From Anisus vortex (Eukaryota; Mollusca; Gastropoda; Planorbidae), in NCBI GenBank assembly GCA_949126835.1, contig OX421497.1, positions 48,956,474 through 49,020,473 of the forward strand: a stretch of DNA of 64,000 bases, written 5' to 3'. This document shows positions 35,701 through 46,204 of the stretch, one piece after another. The position numbers were made by a program, and so were the translations under genes. How positions within the stretch are numbered: position 1 is the first letter of the stretch; the number at the start of each line of letters is the position of its first letter. The notes beneath the pieces were generated by a model. The model did not search any database and had not been told where the DNA came from. It was given only the letters and a program-made list of their open reading frames with translations.

Positions 35701-36161
35701 CTAAATGCCGTAGCTTATAGTCTTTAAAACATACACAGGGAACTTGTTTTACAGAAACTCAGGGCCATACATTTATTTACTGTGACCTACATAGAAAATA
35801 TTTCGTAAAAAAAAAATGGTTAAGATATTATTTTGCATTTGTTTAAAAAAGACAAAAAAATAAAAATAATAAACGTCTTTCTACGTACCTAACACGTGAG
35901 ACACTAAAACAAATATAGTCCATGGTTACGGCAAGCATCCCATATATAACAGCTGTGTATCCTTACGCGCATAAGTAATTAAACACGTGGGAGGAAAAAA
36001 AATAGCCAACAGGTGTACTATTTGAATGTTATATAGATTGTTCTTTTAATTCTTGAATAGAACTTTTATAATCTATTGAACAACTTACAAATTAATAAAT
36101 CTAAAAGAAAGGTGTACTCACCGACAACAGACAGACATACAGAAAGAGTCTTCACATTCAT
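26725..36161 (-). CDS. Secreted globular-domain protein, complete four-exon gene
   Basis: Exons on the reverse strand are 36161-36122, 31257-31133, 28442-28284 and 27198-26725. All have GT/AG borders and join in frame to 265 residues. Residues 1 to about 22 form a signal peptide (MNVKTLSVCLSVV, continuing hydrophobic). Residues 24-55 (LEVCDVLEAVDLLEENVISV...) look like a short amphipathic helix or coiled coil with an NKT glycosylation site. The rest is one domain with EWKLAFRGT, YYAYKDGLEIP, DNWTGISEVALVVYKN, AGSNYMNWLDKSRVKDSSW, RRTFFMNRSYGSC, GGCVWEQNSAFPVFRYS and SADYFAILVRY. The Cys residues suggest disulfides. The paralogue at 56573 onward has matching exon borders. I recognise the look of a widespread uncharacterised extracellular domain of molluscs and other invertebrates but cannot give it a name. 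A lectin-like head on an oligomerising stalk is a guess. All introns are swollen with repeats. Confidence 0.85.
27245..27790. mobile_element. MITE family M2, copy A (intron 3 of the minus-strand gene)
   Basis: The element is bounded by perfect inverted termini GAGCATTTGCAA/TTGCAAATGCTC with TA at both flanks, as in Tc1/mariner-type insertions. The interior matches copy B at 34076-34582 in the opposite orientation (for example GGCTGCCATTTATCACC versus its complement). No coding capacity. Confidence 0.8.
27960..28165 (-). mobile_element. tRNA-derived SINE, family S1, copy 1
   Basis: On the reverse strand there is a pol III B-box-like GGGTTCGAATCC, with an A-box-like TAGACGAGCGG upstream. A family-specific body follows (CCCAGCTCTGAATGGTACTA and a CTGGTATGCCCTGGGCACAG tail). 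The same body recurs at 46205-46440 and, more diverged, at 58138-58330. Confidence 0.7.
28486..29752. repeat. 37-bp minisatellite in intron 2 of the minus-strand gene, about 34 copies
   Basis: The unit contains TTAATGGAATAAATTGAAAT and ATTGTAAGACCTTAAG, with ATCG/ATTG and CTTAAT variants. A roughly 300-bp block at about 29165-29460 is repeated at 29465-29750, marking a recent larger duplication. Confidence 0.93.
29931..30526. mobile_element. MITE family M1, copy 2 (intron 2 of the minus-strand gene)
   Basis: It has clear inverted ends GACAAGTCTTAA at 29931 and TTAAGACTTGTC ending at 30526. The interior is the inverse of the copy at 19962-20512 (AAGAAAACGCAACTCTTGAC, ATTAATTATCGCCTACTCAC). 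Confidence 0.8.
30527..31132. other. Intronic spacer of the minus-strand gene
   Basis: AT-rich sequence with three copies of ATATCATATCTAATAGTGTC at 30886-30955. No exon or transposon was recognised. Confidence 0.5.
31266..32330. repeat. 21-bp minisatellite abutting a splice acceptor, about 51 copies
   Basis: The unit is CAAGCAACTAATGTTACAATA, highly uniform. On the reverse strand the array sits just upstream of the acceptor of exon 2 of the secreted-domain gene (acceptor at 31258-31260). Each reverse unit includes a branch-point-like TAAC followed by TTAG. The long frames seen on both strands result from the 21-bp period. Confidence 0.95.
32331..33300. repeat. 31-bp minisatellite in intron 1, about 30 copies
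   Basis: The unit contains CCTAGTGTACACAAAATGAA and ACATACACAT, with inserted AGGCCT variants. It is less homogeneous than the adjacent 21-bp array. A block of roughly 330 bp (near 32400 and 32735) is repeated. Confidence 0.92.
33350..33955. repeat. 26-bp minisatellite in intron 1, about 22 copies
   Basis: The unit is AGTTTACATTTCATTATGAA followed by GTTAAC. Several early units are shortened or altered. Confidence 0.92.
34076..34582. mobile_element. MITE family M2, copy B (intron 1 of the minus-strand gene)
   Basis: It is bounded by TAGAGCATTTGCAA at the left and TTGCAAATGCTCTA at the right, with TA on both sides. It is inverted relative to copy A at 27245-27790. Confidence 0.8.
34885..35700. 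repeat. 20-bp minisatellite in intron 1, about 40 copies
   Basis: The unit is ACCGGACAGTCTGCTGAAAT, with TATC, CACC and AGGCT variants. Reverse-strand frames of FQQTVRYFSRLSGISADCPV type are by-products of a 20-bp period read through all three frames. Confidence 0.95.
35701..36121. other. Start of intron 1 of the minus-strand gene, no feature
   Basis: AT-rich unique DNA leading up to the GTGAGT donor (reverse strand) at 36121-36116. Confidence 0.5.
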
Positions 36162-36533
36162 TTTACAATTGTCAAACAACTAAACATATTATGCCCATAA
36201 TTATATATATATATATAGGGCCTATATATATTGTATAAATCTATTGTATATAAGTGAATTGAAAGACAAATAAAAAGATGGATGATGAGACGAATAAAAT
36301 GATAGACAGAGATAAACAAATAGGAAGAGAGAGACAGAGGGGGGGGGGGTAGCTTAGTAAAACACATTTGATAATTCTAATGCTACACACATAGAGATAC
36401 AAATATATAGATATAGATCTATAGCTACATAGATCGATAGATACATGGATAGACCAATAGTAATATACATATACAAATATCTAGACGTACACATAGAGTA
36501 TAGAGACATAGATAGAGTCTTAAATTTAGATAA
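36162..36533 (-). promoter_or_regulatory. Probable promoter region of the minus-strand secreted gene
   Basis: On the reverse strand, alternating TATATATATATA at 36204-36218 and a TTATACAA segment precede the start codon at 36161. These are candidate TATA elements, but the AT-richness makes the exact site uncertain. A poly-G tract at 36340 and ATAGATAGATA repeats lie further upstream. Confidence 0.35.
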
Positions 36534-36839
36534 ATAGACAGCATAGGCGCCCGCAGGGGGGGGGGGGGCAAGGGGGGGGGGCACTTGCCCCCCCTGGAAA
36601 AGTAACCCCCCCCCCCCCCCCCCCCGAATGATAGATAAAAAAAAATTTGGACTAAAATAGACAAAAAAAAATAATTAAAACATTTATAATTAATTGTAAC
36701 AACTGTGACTCCTTCCATTGTCATATCGATCTCATTATCTTTGTGGATTAATCAGGTATACCACATTGATAATTTTGATAGTGAAGCCTTGAGTTAGTTT
36801 GATTTTCGGAAAACGCGAGAATACAAAAGTAGCCAAAAT

Positions 36840-36932
36840 TTCATCGACTTGTTACCTTGCCGTATGCCTTACTAGTTTTGCTAACATTACCAGCAACAAC
36901 ATGTACGGTGGAGCGATCGTTCAGCACATTCG
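36840..36932 (+). pseudogene. hAT transposase fragment, upstream part
   Basis: One frame reads LPATTCTVERSFSTF, the conserved hAT C-terminal motif that normally continues into a KTWLRSTM-type segment. That continuation lies about 2 kb away at 38925, so the coding region has been split by later insertions. Confidence 0.75.
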
Positions 36933-36934
36933 TC

Positions 36935-38250
36935 GGCATTTTACGTCTCGAGAGACGATTCATTTCCCTTGCAGGCCCTCATGTGGCTAAAGAGGCCAAT
37001 CCTGGACGTACAGGCACGGTCACACTTGCTGCAGTTGAATGTAGCGGAGTGGACCACATTTTTCTCCACTGTCTTTTTCCTGGCGCGCTCCTCTCCCGCA
37101 AGCCTGAAACCTTCTTTGATTCCTGCCCTCCAAGTGGGCCTATCCTGCGCCATGATCTCCCCACTGTTTGGGTCAATTTGGAGTTGTTTCATATCTCTTT
37201 TGCAGACATCCGCAAATCTCAGTTTTGGACGTCCAGCAGGTCTCTGTCCCGAAGCAAACGTTCCATATAGAATGTCCTGTGGAAGTCGACCCTGTGGCAT
37301 TCGGCGTACATGACCTAGCCAGCTGAGACGTCTGTTACTGAGAGTAATACGGATGTCTTGACACTCTGCTCTACGTAGGACCTCTGCGTTTGAAACCCTG
37401 ACCTGCAATCTTATATCTAAAATGAATCTGAGACACCTAAGGTAAAAGGTGTTCAGTTTTCTCTCCTCCCAGGAATATGTGCTCCATATCTCACAGCCGT
37501 ACAGCAGGGTAATCAGAACGCATGTTCGATAAACTAGTGACTTAGTGGAGCGTGTGAGCAGTGAGTTCATCCAGACTCGTTTTTTTTTTTGTTAAATCTT
37601 GCCATAGTGCCCATGGCTTTAGCTATTCTACTATTTATCTCGCCATCTAGGAGAACACTGCTTGAGATTTTGGCTTTGAGCCTGTTTAGATTGAAGAGCT
37701 TTCCAGATCTGCTTGTGTGAAGGTAGACACCCTCGTTGCAGTCTCCATAAGCATAGTGCAGTAGACACGAGAAAAATATTCCAAACAAGGTGGGTGCAAG
37801 TACGCAGTCTTGTTTAACACCGCTGCGGACTTCAAAGGGCTCTGATTAAACTTCACTGTGCACCTGGTTTTCTAAAAAAAAACAGGCAATGAAAGAGCAG
37901 TTTTTGGAGGGAATCCTATTTTTGCCAGGAGTTTGAGGAGTCCACTTCTGCTGACCATATCAAATGCTTTAGTGAGATCAACGAAAGCAATGTATAATTT
38001 ATTATACTTATTCATCTTATTCATCTCGCGGAACCTCTCTTGTAGCAGTCGAATGGAGGAGATCATGTCTATAGTGGATAAGTCGCTTCTGAAACCGCAC
38101 TGAGACTATGGATAGACTCTAGATGACAGCACCTGCAGCCTTGATATTGCCTCTTGCAAAGATCTTACCAACTATGCTCAAGAGGGAGATTCCTCTGTCT
38201 TTTTGCAGTCGCTGCGGTCCCCTTTGTTCTTATATAATGTAACGAAATCT
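36935..38250 (-). mobile_element. LINE relic with C-terminal zinc finger, inserted in the hAT element
   Basis: Reverse-strand pieces of one ORF2 are present. 38240-38130 has a GDRSD/RGISLLSIVGKIFA region. 38066-37872 has YIAFVDLTKAFDMVSR, a reverse-transcriptase motif. 37788-37590 has FFSCLLHYAYGDCNEGVYLH and GEINSRIAKAMGTM. 37570-36941 has RTCVLITLLYGCEIW, LSWLGHVRRMPQGRLPQDIL and a CSKCDRACTSRIGLFSHMRA zinc finger. The catalytic YADD region is deleted and there are frameshifts at poly-A/T runs, so it is inactive. The endonuclease domain is absent. Confidence 0.8.
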
Positions 38251-38850
38251 GCTAAATCGTTGTGTGACGCATTTTATGGTATAGATACGTAGTAATCATA
38301 CAAACTGAGTAGTTATTGTGATGCTTTAAAATATACATATAACTTCTTTAGTCATATAATATTTATATAACTTTCAAATACTTTTTACAGTTTGATCATT
38401 TTAATGTTATAAATGTAAGCCATTAATTTTTTTTTATAAAAGAAAAAAAGTACAGAAATATTAGCTCAAATGAAACGAAATAATTATCTCCCTTTAATTA
38501 ACAAATGTTTCTACGTTTGATTCAATAGTGATGCCGAACAAGTTCTGTTTTGTGATATAACAAATTTTACTGATTATTATTATTTCTTTATATACATTCA
38601 ACATTGTGGTATTCATAACAAGATTTAATTATTAGAGGATTAAAATAATTTACGTTAAACAGTTGTAAATAAACATTTCCTGCATTAATTGTTTTGTCCA
38701 TTTAAGGAGTTTATATTTAAAACATTAATAATTACAGAAATTACATGATATAGTGTTATTAAATAAGTCTCTTATATTTCTAAATTAATAATACAAATAA
38801 ATGTGTTTTAGAATTAATTATAGGCCTATTATATGTTTAATTAAAATTAA
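38251..38850. other. AT-rich spacer inside the nest, no gene
   Basis: I found no coding or repeat signature here. It may be LINE or MITE interior that is too decayed to recognise. Confidence 0.45.
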
Positions 38851-38854
38851 GTTG

Positions 38855-38916
38855 GGGGGCGGTGAGCGGTAAGATTTTAAAAGGGTGCGGTGAGCCGAAA
38901 AAGGTTGAAAACCTAT
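38855..38916. mobile_element. Probable terminus of a second hAT-type MITE
   Basis: GGTGAGCCGAAAAAGGTTGA followed by AAACCTATG resembles the inverted form of a CA(T/G)(A/T)GGTTTTCAACC hAT terminus. It sits directly before the resumed hAT coding segment. The partner end was not located. Confidence 0.4.
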
Positions 38917-38919
38917 GGC

Positions 38920-39065
38920 TTAGATCTACAATGTCAGATGAACGTCTGTCAAGGTTGTGCATGTTGTTAGTACACAGAGACAAAGTGAACAGCAACAAAA
39001 AAGAGTTTATGGACAAAATTGTAGATATGTTTGGTAGCGATAACAGACCTCCAGTTCTTGTTTAA
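38920..39065 (+). pseudogene. hAT transposase fragment, C-terminal part
   Basis: The frame reads LRSTMSDERLSRLCMLLVHR and ends after GSDNRPPVLV. This is the C-terminal end of a hAT dimerisation domain and continues the motif interrupted at 36932. Confidence 0.75.
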
Positions 39066-39299
39066 ATAATACATTTTATTTTAAATTTACGTTGTAATAT
39101 TGTTTGTTTAAAGTAAGTTTTTTTGTATGGTTTACGTCTATTATATTGTGCTAATAAAAAATGTGTTGCTGCAGTATGCACTTCATTACTACAGTGTACT
39201 ACAATTACTACAGTGTTCTGTCCATTCACCATACAAATGCGCTCAGTAAATTAAAACTACATTAAAACATTACTAAAAATATTTTGCCCCCCCCCCCTA

Positions 39300-39501
39300 T
39301 GTAATAAATCGAGAAATGTAAAGACACAGCGTATAATTGTACTCAGACTTTATTATGTAATGAAGACTAGTACATTCAAAATGGTAGAACAAGGACGTCG
39401 CTAACATACTAGGGGATTATGGGTAAACAACAAAAGGGGCAGCACTCTCACAGTTCACACAATGGAAAACAACACAACAAATAGACATAATGGTTGCAAC
39501 A
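39300..39501 (-). repeat. 3' LTR of the gypsy element
   Basis: A 202-bp repeat beginning TGTAATAAATCGAG and ending GGTTGCAACA. It is identical to 48464-48665. Its outer side abuts a C-tract that looks like a hAT end. Confidence 0.93.
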
Positions 39502-39519
39502 TTCCTCCTCCTTTAATTT

Positions 39520-42500
39520 CTAGGTGGCCCAAGATCCAAATCGTTCTGGAACACGCCTAGTACGACCTGATGTTCGACGTACTGGGGATACAGGTGACAT
39601 CTGATTTTCCAGTGATGGTATTGGTATGTCCGAAACCCGAGGCACCAGGGCTGCATGAGAGACCGACTGATTTAATAGCGGAGCTTCCGTTGCTGGAATG
39701 TTCACTATTTCCTCCGGTTTTTCTGTCTGAAACTCAGGCTCTACATTGTCTCTTGAAGATGAACTGGTTGTGGATTTATTATGAACCTTTTCTGTAAGAT
39801 CAAGATCCGGAATGTCCGCATACCTATTACGAATATGGTCTACATGCCTCTTTACCGTTCTTCCATCTGTCAGTTTGATGGCATAAGAGAGCGGACCGGT
39901 CACTGACTCTACGGTCCCCGGCAACCACTCGACTCTAGAACCACCACTATGAGTATGCGTATAAACTTTATCACCTAGTGCGAAAGTGCGTGTCTTGCAA
40001 CCTTTATCGTGCGACTGGGCCTGCAGCGCTTGTTTTGTCTCTACGCGACTTTTCAAATCAGCCTGGAGCATTGAAATGGGCGTACGCAGGCACCGGTTCA
40101 TCAGCAACTGTGATGGAGTCTCTTGGGTTGTGCTTTGGGGCGTGGTTCTGTATTTGAACAAGAATTTGTTTAGCCGCATTTCCCACGGAATAATATTTTC
40201 CATTTTCCTGATGCTAGACTTGAAAATTTGAACTGCCCTTTCTGCAAGTCCATTGGTGGATGGATGTCGTGGAGCCGAGCGGATGTGTTTAATTCCATGC
40301 CTTGTGCAGAATCTTTGGAAATCATCACTAGTGAATGCCGTACCATTGTCCGAAACTAGAGTGACTGGAAGACCATGAGTTGCAAATATTCCACTGAGTG
40401 CAATGATAGTTGCCTGGGTTGATGTATTAGGAACATTTATCACTTCTAGCCATTTCGAATGGGCATCAATTACAATCAGAAAGAGTTTACCCATGAAAGG
40501 ACCGGCATGATCAATATGAACCCTAGACCAGGGAGAACTTGGCCATTCCCAAGGGTGGAGCTCTGCCACCGCTGGTACATTTTGATTTTTGTCACATGAC
40601 GAACACTCTCTCACTGCTGACTCAATATCATGGTCCATTCCTGGCCACCAGACGTAACTTCTGCCTGTAGCCTTCATCCTTGATATACCTATGTGAGTAT
40701 CATGAAGTAGACACAAAACTGCCTCGCGACATTTGCTAGGAACAATAATCCTGTTTCCCCATAGGAGACAGCCGTCCATGATTGATAGTTCCTCCTTCCT
40801 AATGTAAAATGCATTATAACACTTATCAACTTTGCCTGGCCAACCCCACCTGACCCATTGAAACACTTTTGACAGAACACGGTCCCGTTGCGTCTCGGTC
40901 CGAATCTCCCGAGAACTCACTAACGGAGCAGCTGAGTCAATCATGTTGACAACCAAAACCATCTCCTGAGGCATTGTTACAGATTGAGGTAGGTCCGGGA
41001 GTGGAAGTCGACTCAAAGCATCCGCATTAGCATTATCAACTCCTCGCTTGTATTCAATGCTGTAATTATAGGCAGAAAGTGTTAATGCCCATCTTTGTAT
41101 CCGTGCCGACGCCATAGCTGGAATTGTGCAGTCATGGCCAAACAAGTAGGTCAAGGGCTTGTGGTCTGTCACGAGGATGAATCTATCATTTCCTGTTCGG
41201 CCATAAAGATATTGATGGAATTTAGTGACCCCAAATACCAAAGCCAGGGCCTCCCTGTCAATTTGTGAATAGTTCATTTCAGCTGGATTCAAGCTACGGG
41301 ATGCGAATGCTATGGGTCGGTCTGTACCATCGGTATACCTATGACTTAGCACCGCACCGATTCCTTTCGGCGAGGCGTCACATTGTACCAGAAGTGGTAA
41401 AAGTGGGTTGTAATGAACCAATAAATCAGAAGTACTGATCATGTCCTTTGCATAGTGAAAAACTGTTTCCTCTCGTTTCCCCCATTTCCAAGAAACGTCC
41501 TTTTTCGTAAGCTCGTACAATGGTGCAAGCTCAGCAGAAAGATTCCTGAGGAACCTAGAGTAGTAGTTTATGAGGCCAAGAAAACTTCGAAGTTCAGTTT
41601 TATTTGTAGGTGTTGGTGCTTCCTTTACAGCCTTCACCTTCGCTGGGATAGGATGAAGACCCTCCGCGTCTATGCGGTGACCCAGATACTCAACTGAAGG
41701 TTGCATGAACATACACTTGTTTTTATTCGCCTGCAGCCCTGCTTGCATGAGGCGCTCAAGCACAAGTTCAACATTTTTTAAATGCTCGCAATTATCTCTC
41801 CCTGTCACAAGAATGTCATCTAGATAAACGCAGACACCTTTTAGTCCTTTCAATACATTACAGATAATTCTTTGAAAACAGCCCACTGCTGCGTTAACAC
41901 CGAATGGGAGACGTTTCACTTTAAACAGGCCCATGTGAGTGTTTACAGTCAGATATTTGTGGTACTCCTCATCCACGGGTATCTGTGAATAGGCTTGATG
42001 CAAATCAATTTTTGTAAATGTTTGTCCACCTCTTAATTCTGCAAACATGTCTTCAATTCTAGGCAGGGGGTAAGGGTCAACCTTACAGGCTTGATTTATC
42101 GTTACCTTGTAATCACCACAAAGCCGTATTGTGCCATCGGTTTTCAAAACAGGCACCACAGGGGCTGCCCAATCGCTGTAATCAACCGCCTCCCATATGC
42201 CAAGTTCTACATTCTTATCAATTGCCTCTTGTACTTTGTTCTTGATGGCATAAGGTACTGGTCTGGCCTTAAAAAACCGAGGTTGTGCTTCTGGGTCAAT
42301 GAAAAATTTGACTGGTGGACCATTGTATTTGCAGAGGCTTCCTTCAAAAATAGCTGAATATTTCAATAGCAAGTCATCAATATTCACGGTTTGGATATTA
42401 TTGATGCTGTTCCAGTCTAGGCGAATAGCTGTTAACCAATTTCGGCCAAGAAGTGAAGGCCCACCACCAGCAACCACGACTAGGGGTAGGACCGCATGTT

Positions 42501-43536
42501 GTCCTTTATATGTCACGTTAACGTTTGCATACCCATGCACAACGATGGGTTCTCCTGTATAGGTAGTAATAGCGCTGTGAAACGTCGACAGCTTAACGTC
42601 TTGGAAGAACTCTCTGTATGTATGTTGTGAAATAATTGTAAGGGAGGCCCCTGTATCCACCTGCATCCTTATGTCCCTAGACTCTACCTGTAACACCACA
42701 TCTATTGAAGGAATTTTCTTCTGTAGTAAAGCAACACTGAATAATGAGAAACACTCATCAGAAGAGTGCTCTTCCTGAGATACAATGTTAGTCGGATTTG
42801 ATCGTGACATGTTGGGGAACCTTTTGAACTTAGGTACCTCAGCCTGTGGTGGTTTGACATCAGTGGTTCTACAGGCTCTTTGGATATGACCCTTCCTATT
42901 GCAGCCATGGCAGATGGCATCTTTGAACCGGCAATCTTGCCTGAGATGAGACCCCCCACAGCCGAAACATGTTAAAGGAAACTTGGGTTTTACTTGAACT
43001 TGCACTTTGTTGACTTCCTGTAGGCCTACATTAGTCGAGGTAGACCAGGCCGTGGCCGCCTCGAGTATGTCCTTTGCATTATACTCGGCAGCTTCCAATG
43101 CCAAAGCCGTCTCCAGTGCCGTGTTAAATGTTATTGTGTCCGGCAGAGACAATAATTTCCTTTGCATGGCCTCATTGTTTATACCAACAATGAAAATGTC
43201 CCTAAGTTGCTCGCTAAGGTCAGAAAACCTACAATCTGTTGCAGCCTGCCTTAATCGTACCACAAAACTTGCAATAGTTTCCCCCTCCTTCCTTTTAATT
43301 GTATAATATTTGAACCTTGAAACAATGCGGCTTGGTGCTGGATTAACATGGTGCTTTATCAGTGACACAAGCTCAGCAAAGGTTTTAGTAGCTGGCTTCT
43401 CGGGGGCAGTAAGCGTTGATATTAAATGGTATGCATCTGGCCCAACAGTAGCTAAAAATACTTGCCGACGTTTTTCATCATTTTCTATGCCATTCGCACC
43501 GAACAAATTTTCGAGTATATCAGTATACTCGTCCCA
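39520..43536 (-). CDS. Ty3/gypsy gag-pol polyprotein (all but the first codons)
   Basis: The frame is open for about 1339 codons. Domains in order are: gag capsid region; two CCHC-type knuckles near residues 195-227 (CFGCGGSHLRQDC and CHGCNRKGHIQRAC); aspartic protease with DTGAS near residue 300; reverse transcriptase with YLDDILVTG near residue 576; RNase H (VQCDASPKGIGAVL, LVTDHKPLTY); integrase with an H-H-C-C zinc domain (CSSCDKNQ) and the catalytic D, D, E in VHIDHAGP, VSDNGTAF and NGLAERAV. A C-terminal basic tail (RTSGRTRRVPERFG) follows. No frameshift separates gag from pol. The start lies beyond the inserted element: an ATG at 48396 opens 15 in-frame codons up to the insertion point. 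All key catalytic residues are present, so it was probably competent before the insertion. Confidence 0.92.
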   Translation of the reverse strand, partial: WDEYTDILENLFGANGIENDEKRRQVFLATVGPDAYHLISTLTAPEKPATKTFAELVSLIKHHVNPAPSRIVSRFKYYTIKRKEGETIASFVVRLRQAATDCRFSDLSEQLRDIFIVGINNEAMQRKLLSLPDTITFNTALETALALEAAEYNAKDILEAATAWSTSTNVGLQEVNKVQVQVKPKFPLTCFGCGGSHLRQDCRFKDAICHGCNRKGHIQRACRTTDVKPPQAEVPKFKRFPNMSRSNPTNIVSQEEHSSDECFSLFSVALLQKKIPSIDVVLQVESRDIRMQVDTGASLTIISQHTYREFFQDVKLSTFHSAITTYTGEPIVVHGYANVNVTYKGQHAVLPLVVVAGGGPSLLGRNWLTAIRLDWNSINNIQTVNIDDLLLKYSAIFEGSLCKYNGPPVKFFIDPEAQPRFFKARPVPYAIKNKVQEAIDKNVELGIWEAVDYSDWAAPVVPVLKTDGTIRLCGDYKVTINQACKVDPYPLPRIEDMFAELRGGQTFTKIDLHQAYSQIPVDEEYHKYLTVNTHMGLFKVKRLPFGVNAAVGCFQRIICNVLKGLKGVCVYLDDILVTGRDNCEHLKNVELVLERLMQAGLQANKNKCMFMQPSVEYLGHRIDAEGLHPIPAKVKAVKEAPTPTNKTELRSFLGLINYYSRFLRNLSAELAPLYELTKKDVSWKWGKREETVFHYAKDMISTSDLLVHYNPLLPLLVQCDASPKGIGAVLSHRYTDGTDRPIAFASRSLNPAEMNYSQIDREALALVFGVTKFHQYLYGRTGNDRFILVTDHKPLTYLFGHDCTIPAMASARIQRWALTLSAYNYSIEYKRGVDNANADALSRLPLPDLPQSVTMPQEMVLVVNMIDSAAPLVSSREIRTETQRDRVLSKVFQWVRWGWPGKVDKCYNAFYIRKEELSIMDGCLLWGNRIIVPSKCREAVLCLLHDTHIGISRMKATGRSYVWWPGMDHDIESAVRECSSCDKNQNVPAVAELHPWEWPSSPWSRVHIDHAGPFMGKLFLIVIDAHSKWLEVINVPNTSTQATIIALSGIFATHGLPVTLVSDNGTAFTSDDFQRFCTRHGIKHIRSAPRHPSTNGLAERAVQIFKSSIRKMENIIPWEMRLNKFLFKYRTTPQSTTQETPSQLLMNRCLRTPISMLQADLKSRVETKQALQAQSHDKGCKTRTFALGDKVYTHTHSGGSRVEWLPGTVESVTGPLSYAIKLTDGRTVKRHVDHIRNRYADIPDLDLTEKVHNKSTTSSSSRDNVEPEFQTEKPEEIVNIPATEAPLLNQSVSHAALVPRVSDIPIPSLENQMSPVSPVRRTSGRTRRVPERFGSWAT

Positions 43537-43723
43537 ATGGGCATTATTCACAAGTATTTCCGGGTCACGTGATGTACTGATCAGGAAGTGTTTGTTTACA
43601 TAATGATAAAGAAGAAATTATAAGAAGTTGTCTTAGTGTGATAGGATTCCGACGTTAAATCTTCACTAAAGAAAAATAAACTATGTTTTCATCGATATCC
43701 GTTGATAGATACAAACGTCTTAA

Positions 43724-45651
43724 ATGCATGGCATGCCAAAAGAAGACATAATAACAGAGTATATTATGTTCCAAACACTTCGTAAACGAAGACGGAGATT
43801 TCCTTGTCAAGTTAAACCTTTCACTGCTAGGCCTAAGCGACGGTAAGTGTACTTGCCATTGGCCTAGATCTTCTTAGCTTAAGTCAATGATAAAATGATC
43901 TCATAAAATTTAAAAATCATTCTGTTATGCATATTTCAATTTGTATGTGTGATTAGATAATACCCTACAACTGTGTTGTCAACTCATTAATTGCCAATTA
44001 ACTTTATACTTTAATAACCCGTAGGCCTAGCTATCTATAATAATGATAATGAATAGGCTATTTTTATTATAAAATGCAATCCAATGCGATATTTGCTATC
44101 TGCTAGGATAATGAAAAGCCAATTAAACTATTTATATATTAGGCCTACAAGGCTATATAATATATGTAGGCCTATAATAGGCTAGGCTATATAAAATTAT
44201 TTAAATTAGGCTTAGGCACGAGCTTCTGCTTAGTCTTTAGGCTGAACGGCTAGGTAGGCTAAGGCCGGCAAAGGCAATCATTAGTGATTAGGTCTACTAC
44301 ATTTAAGCCTACACTATATACTAGGCCTATATAATATATAGATCGAGTTATAGGCTAACTATGGGCCTATCATATATATATGTCATATGTAGGCCTATGT
44401 CCTATGTATAAATTCCATATTGATTAGGCTATACAATATGATATGACCTGTGTTACTATGACTATAGTCTGTAGTATTATTAGGCTTAGCCTAGACTAGA
44501 GCTGGGGCTATTGCTCTGCCTTGGATGAACATTAGACACATCCTGGTGCTGCATGCATGGACCTATAGGCCTCATTATAATTCATATTATAATAATTAAC
44601 TCCCATATATGTTTAATAACCTATATCAATCGGATATAAATATTAAGAGTTATATAGGCCTATGTACAGAATTAATCCATTTTGCATCTATTACTCTTGT
44701 TGTTAAAGTTAAAATGGTACGGTAACAAAAGAACAATGTGGCCACTTAATTAATAAGTAAATTAAGAACTGAGCAGTATTTTTGCAATTACTGTGTTCTT
44801 TATACTTTTGTGTGTTAAACTTGAATTGATTATTGTTACCGGGTATTGTTAGATGAAAGGGCAGTGCAGAAGAAATTTCAATCAATTTAAATGGTAATAT
44901 TGATGAGGGACTGATTGATTTATTTGGAATCATCATCCAAAGAAATAGGACTGATTTTAGTGAATATATAATATATATTATGTATATTAATTTTTTATTT
45001 TGCTTCAAACTTACATGATTCAACAAAACTTAATGCCTTTATAGTTTTAAATAAGTAGGGCCTACCCCAATCCCCCCCCCTTTTTCCAGTACTATTTATC
45101 TTCTTCCACATAGTGAAGTAGAAGGCTTCTTATTATTTTTAATTTATATTTTATGTACCGGTAGTGGTCAGCTAAAAAGTGGATCATTTCATAGTCATTT
45201 TCATCACATAGGCCTACCATTGACCGATAAGCATAATTAAATAGACATATTATGAATTTGGGCCATTTCTTTTTCTTTTAGTGTTAAATTTTGTTGATTG
45301 TGCATATGTTTATTGGACATAAAATAATTAATTACACTAATAAAATGAAATAACTAACTAAATTATATTTAGTTCCATTGCATTACTATAACTATAAGTA
45401 TAAGACAAATTAACATACATAAGTTAAAAGTTTGGGTATGATTATATGTTTTATAAATATTTTATTTTTTTTAAGTATTATCTTGAAAACTATGTATTGT
45501 AGTAAAATTTGGAAAGGGAACATTTGTGCTGTAAATGTAATATGTTGGCTTATAAATTATTTTTTTTCTATTTAGACTGAATGTGTCAATCTTTGAAACA
45601 AATGTCCATGTGGATCATCAAATACAAAATGATGTTAGCTGCCAGACATGA
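43724..45651 (+). CDS. Speculative two-exon small gene inside the TIR element
   Basis: Exon 43724-43842 begins ATGCATGGC after an in-frame stop and ends at a GTAAGT donor. Exon 45576-45651 follows a TTTTTTTCTATTTAG acceptor, and the frame continues across the junction to a TGA. An AATAAA occurs at 45901. The predicted product has about 64 residues with a basic stretch (TLRKRRRRF and ARPKRR). I do not recognise it. It could be a captured host exon pair, a decayed transposon gene, or chance. Only the coincidence of donor, acceptor and open frame supports it. Confidence 0.22.
43900..44700. other. Region dense in TAGGCCTA-type palindromes
   Basis: Many AGGCCTA/TAGGCCT motifs (for example near 44025, 44141, 44170, 44323, 44364, 44393, 44568 and 44658) are scattered in AT-rich DNA. 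There is no tandem period and no coding frame. Confidence 0.6.
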
Positions 45652-46204
45652 GAAAAAGTTCTTGCATCAGTTTATGACACTGCTTACAGAAAATTTAACC
45701 ATGTGCTGTTAAAGAAGACTGTGTTTCAATTATATCCAGCAAAGGATAGTCAATAATATATTTTTCAAGGAAGAAAAAGTGCTGACATTATACTCAGATT
45801 TTTTTATTGTATTAAATTAAAAAAAAAAAAGAAAAATATTTTAAGTTTCTTTTTTAATTTTTTGAAAGTTGAAATATAATTATATATATAAATAATTCTC
45901 AATAAAACATAAATTACAACAAAATATGTGATGTAAATAAAGATAGAATTTTATTTAGATGTAGACTGATATTATGTATAGAGGAGGGTGGTCTTAGGGT
46001 GCAACATATACAATTCTTTTTCCTCTAGGATTATATTGCAGCTAAACTTCCAAAATTGTACTTGCAACAAGCTGTCTTCGTGCACCCTGCATCAACATTC
46101 TGCTTCAATAACCTGTTGGGAAACAAAATGTAACACGTCATATACATTTTTCTTCTAAATTCAATAGGCCTAAAGTAAAGTGCCTGTCGGACCCATATTG
46201 GTCC

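Noticed and set aside
36969..37313. Plus-strand frames of 114 and 137 codons over 36857-37313
   Set aside because: They are antisense to a recognisable LINE ORF2 with a C-terminal zinc finger.
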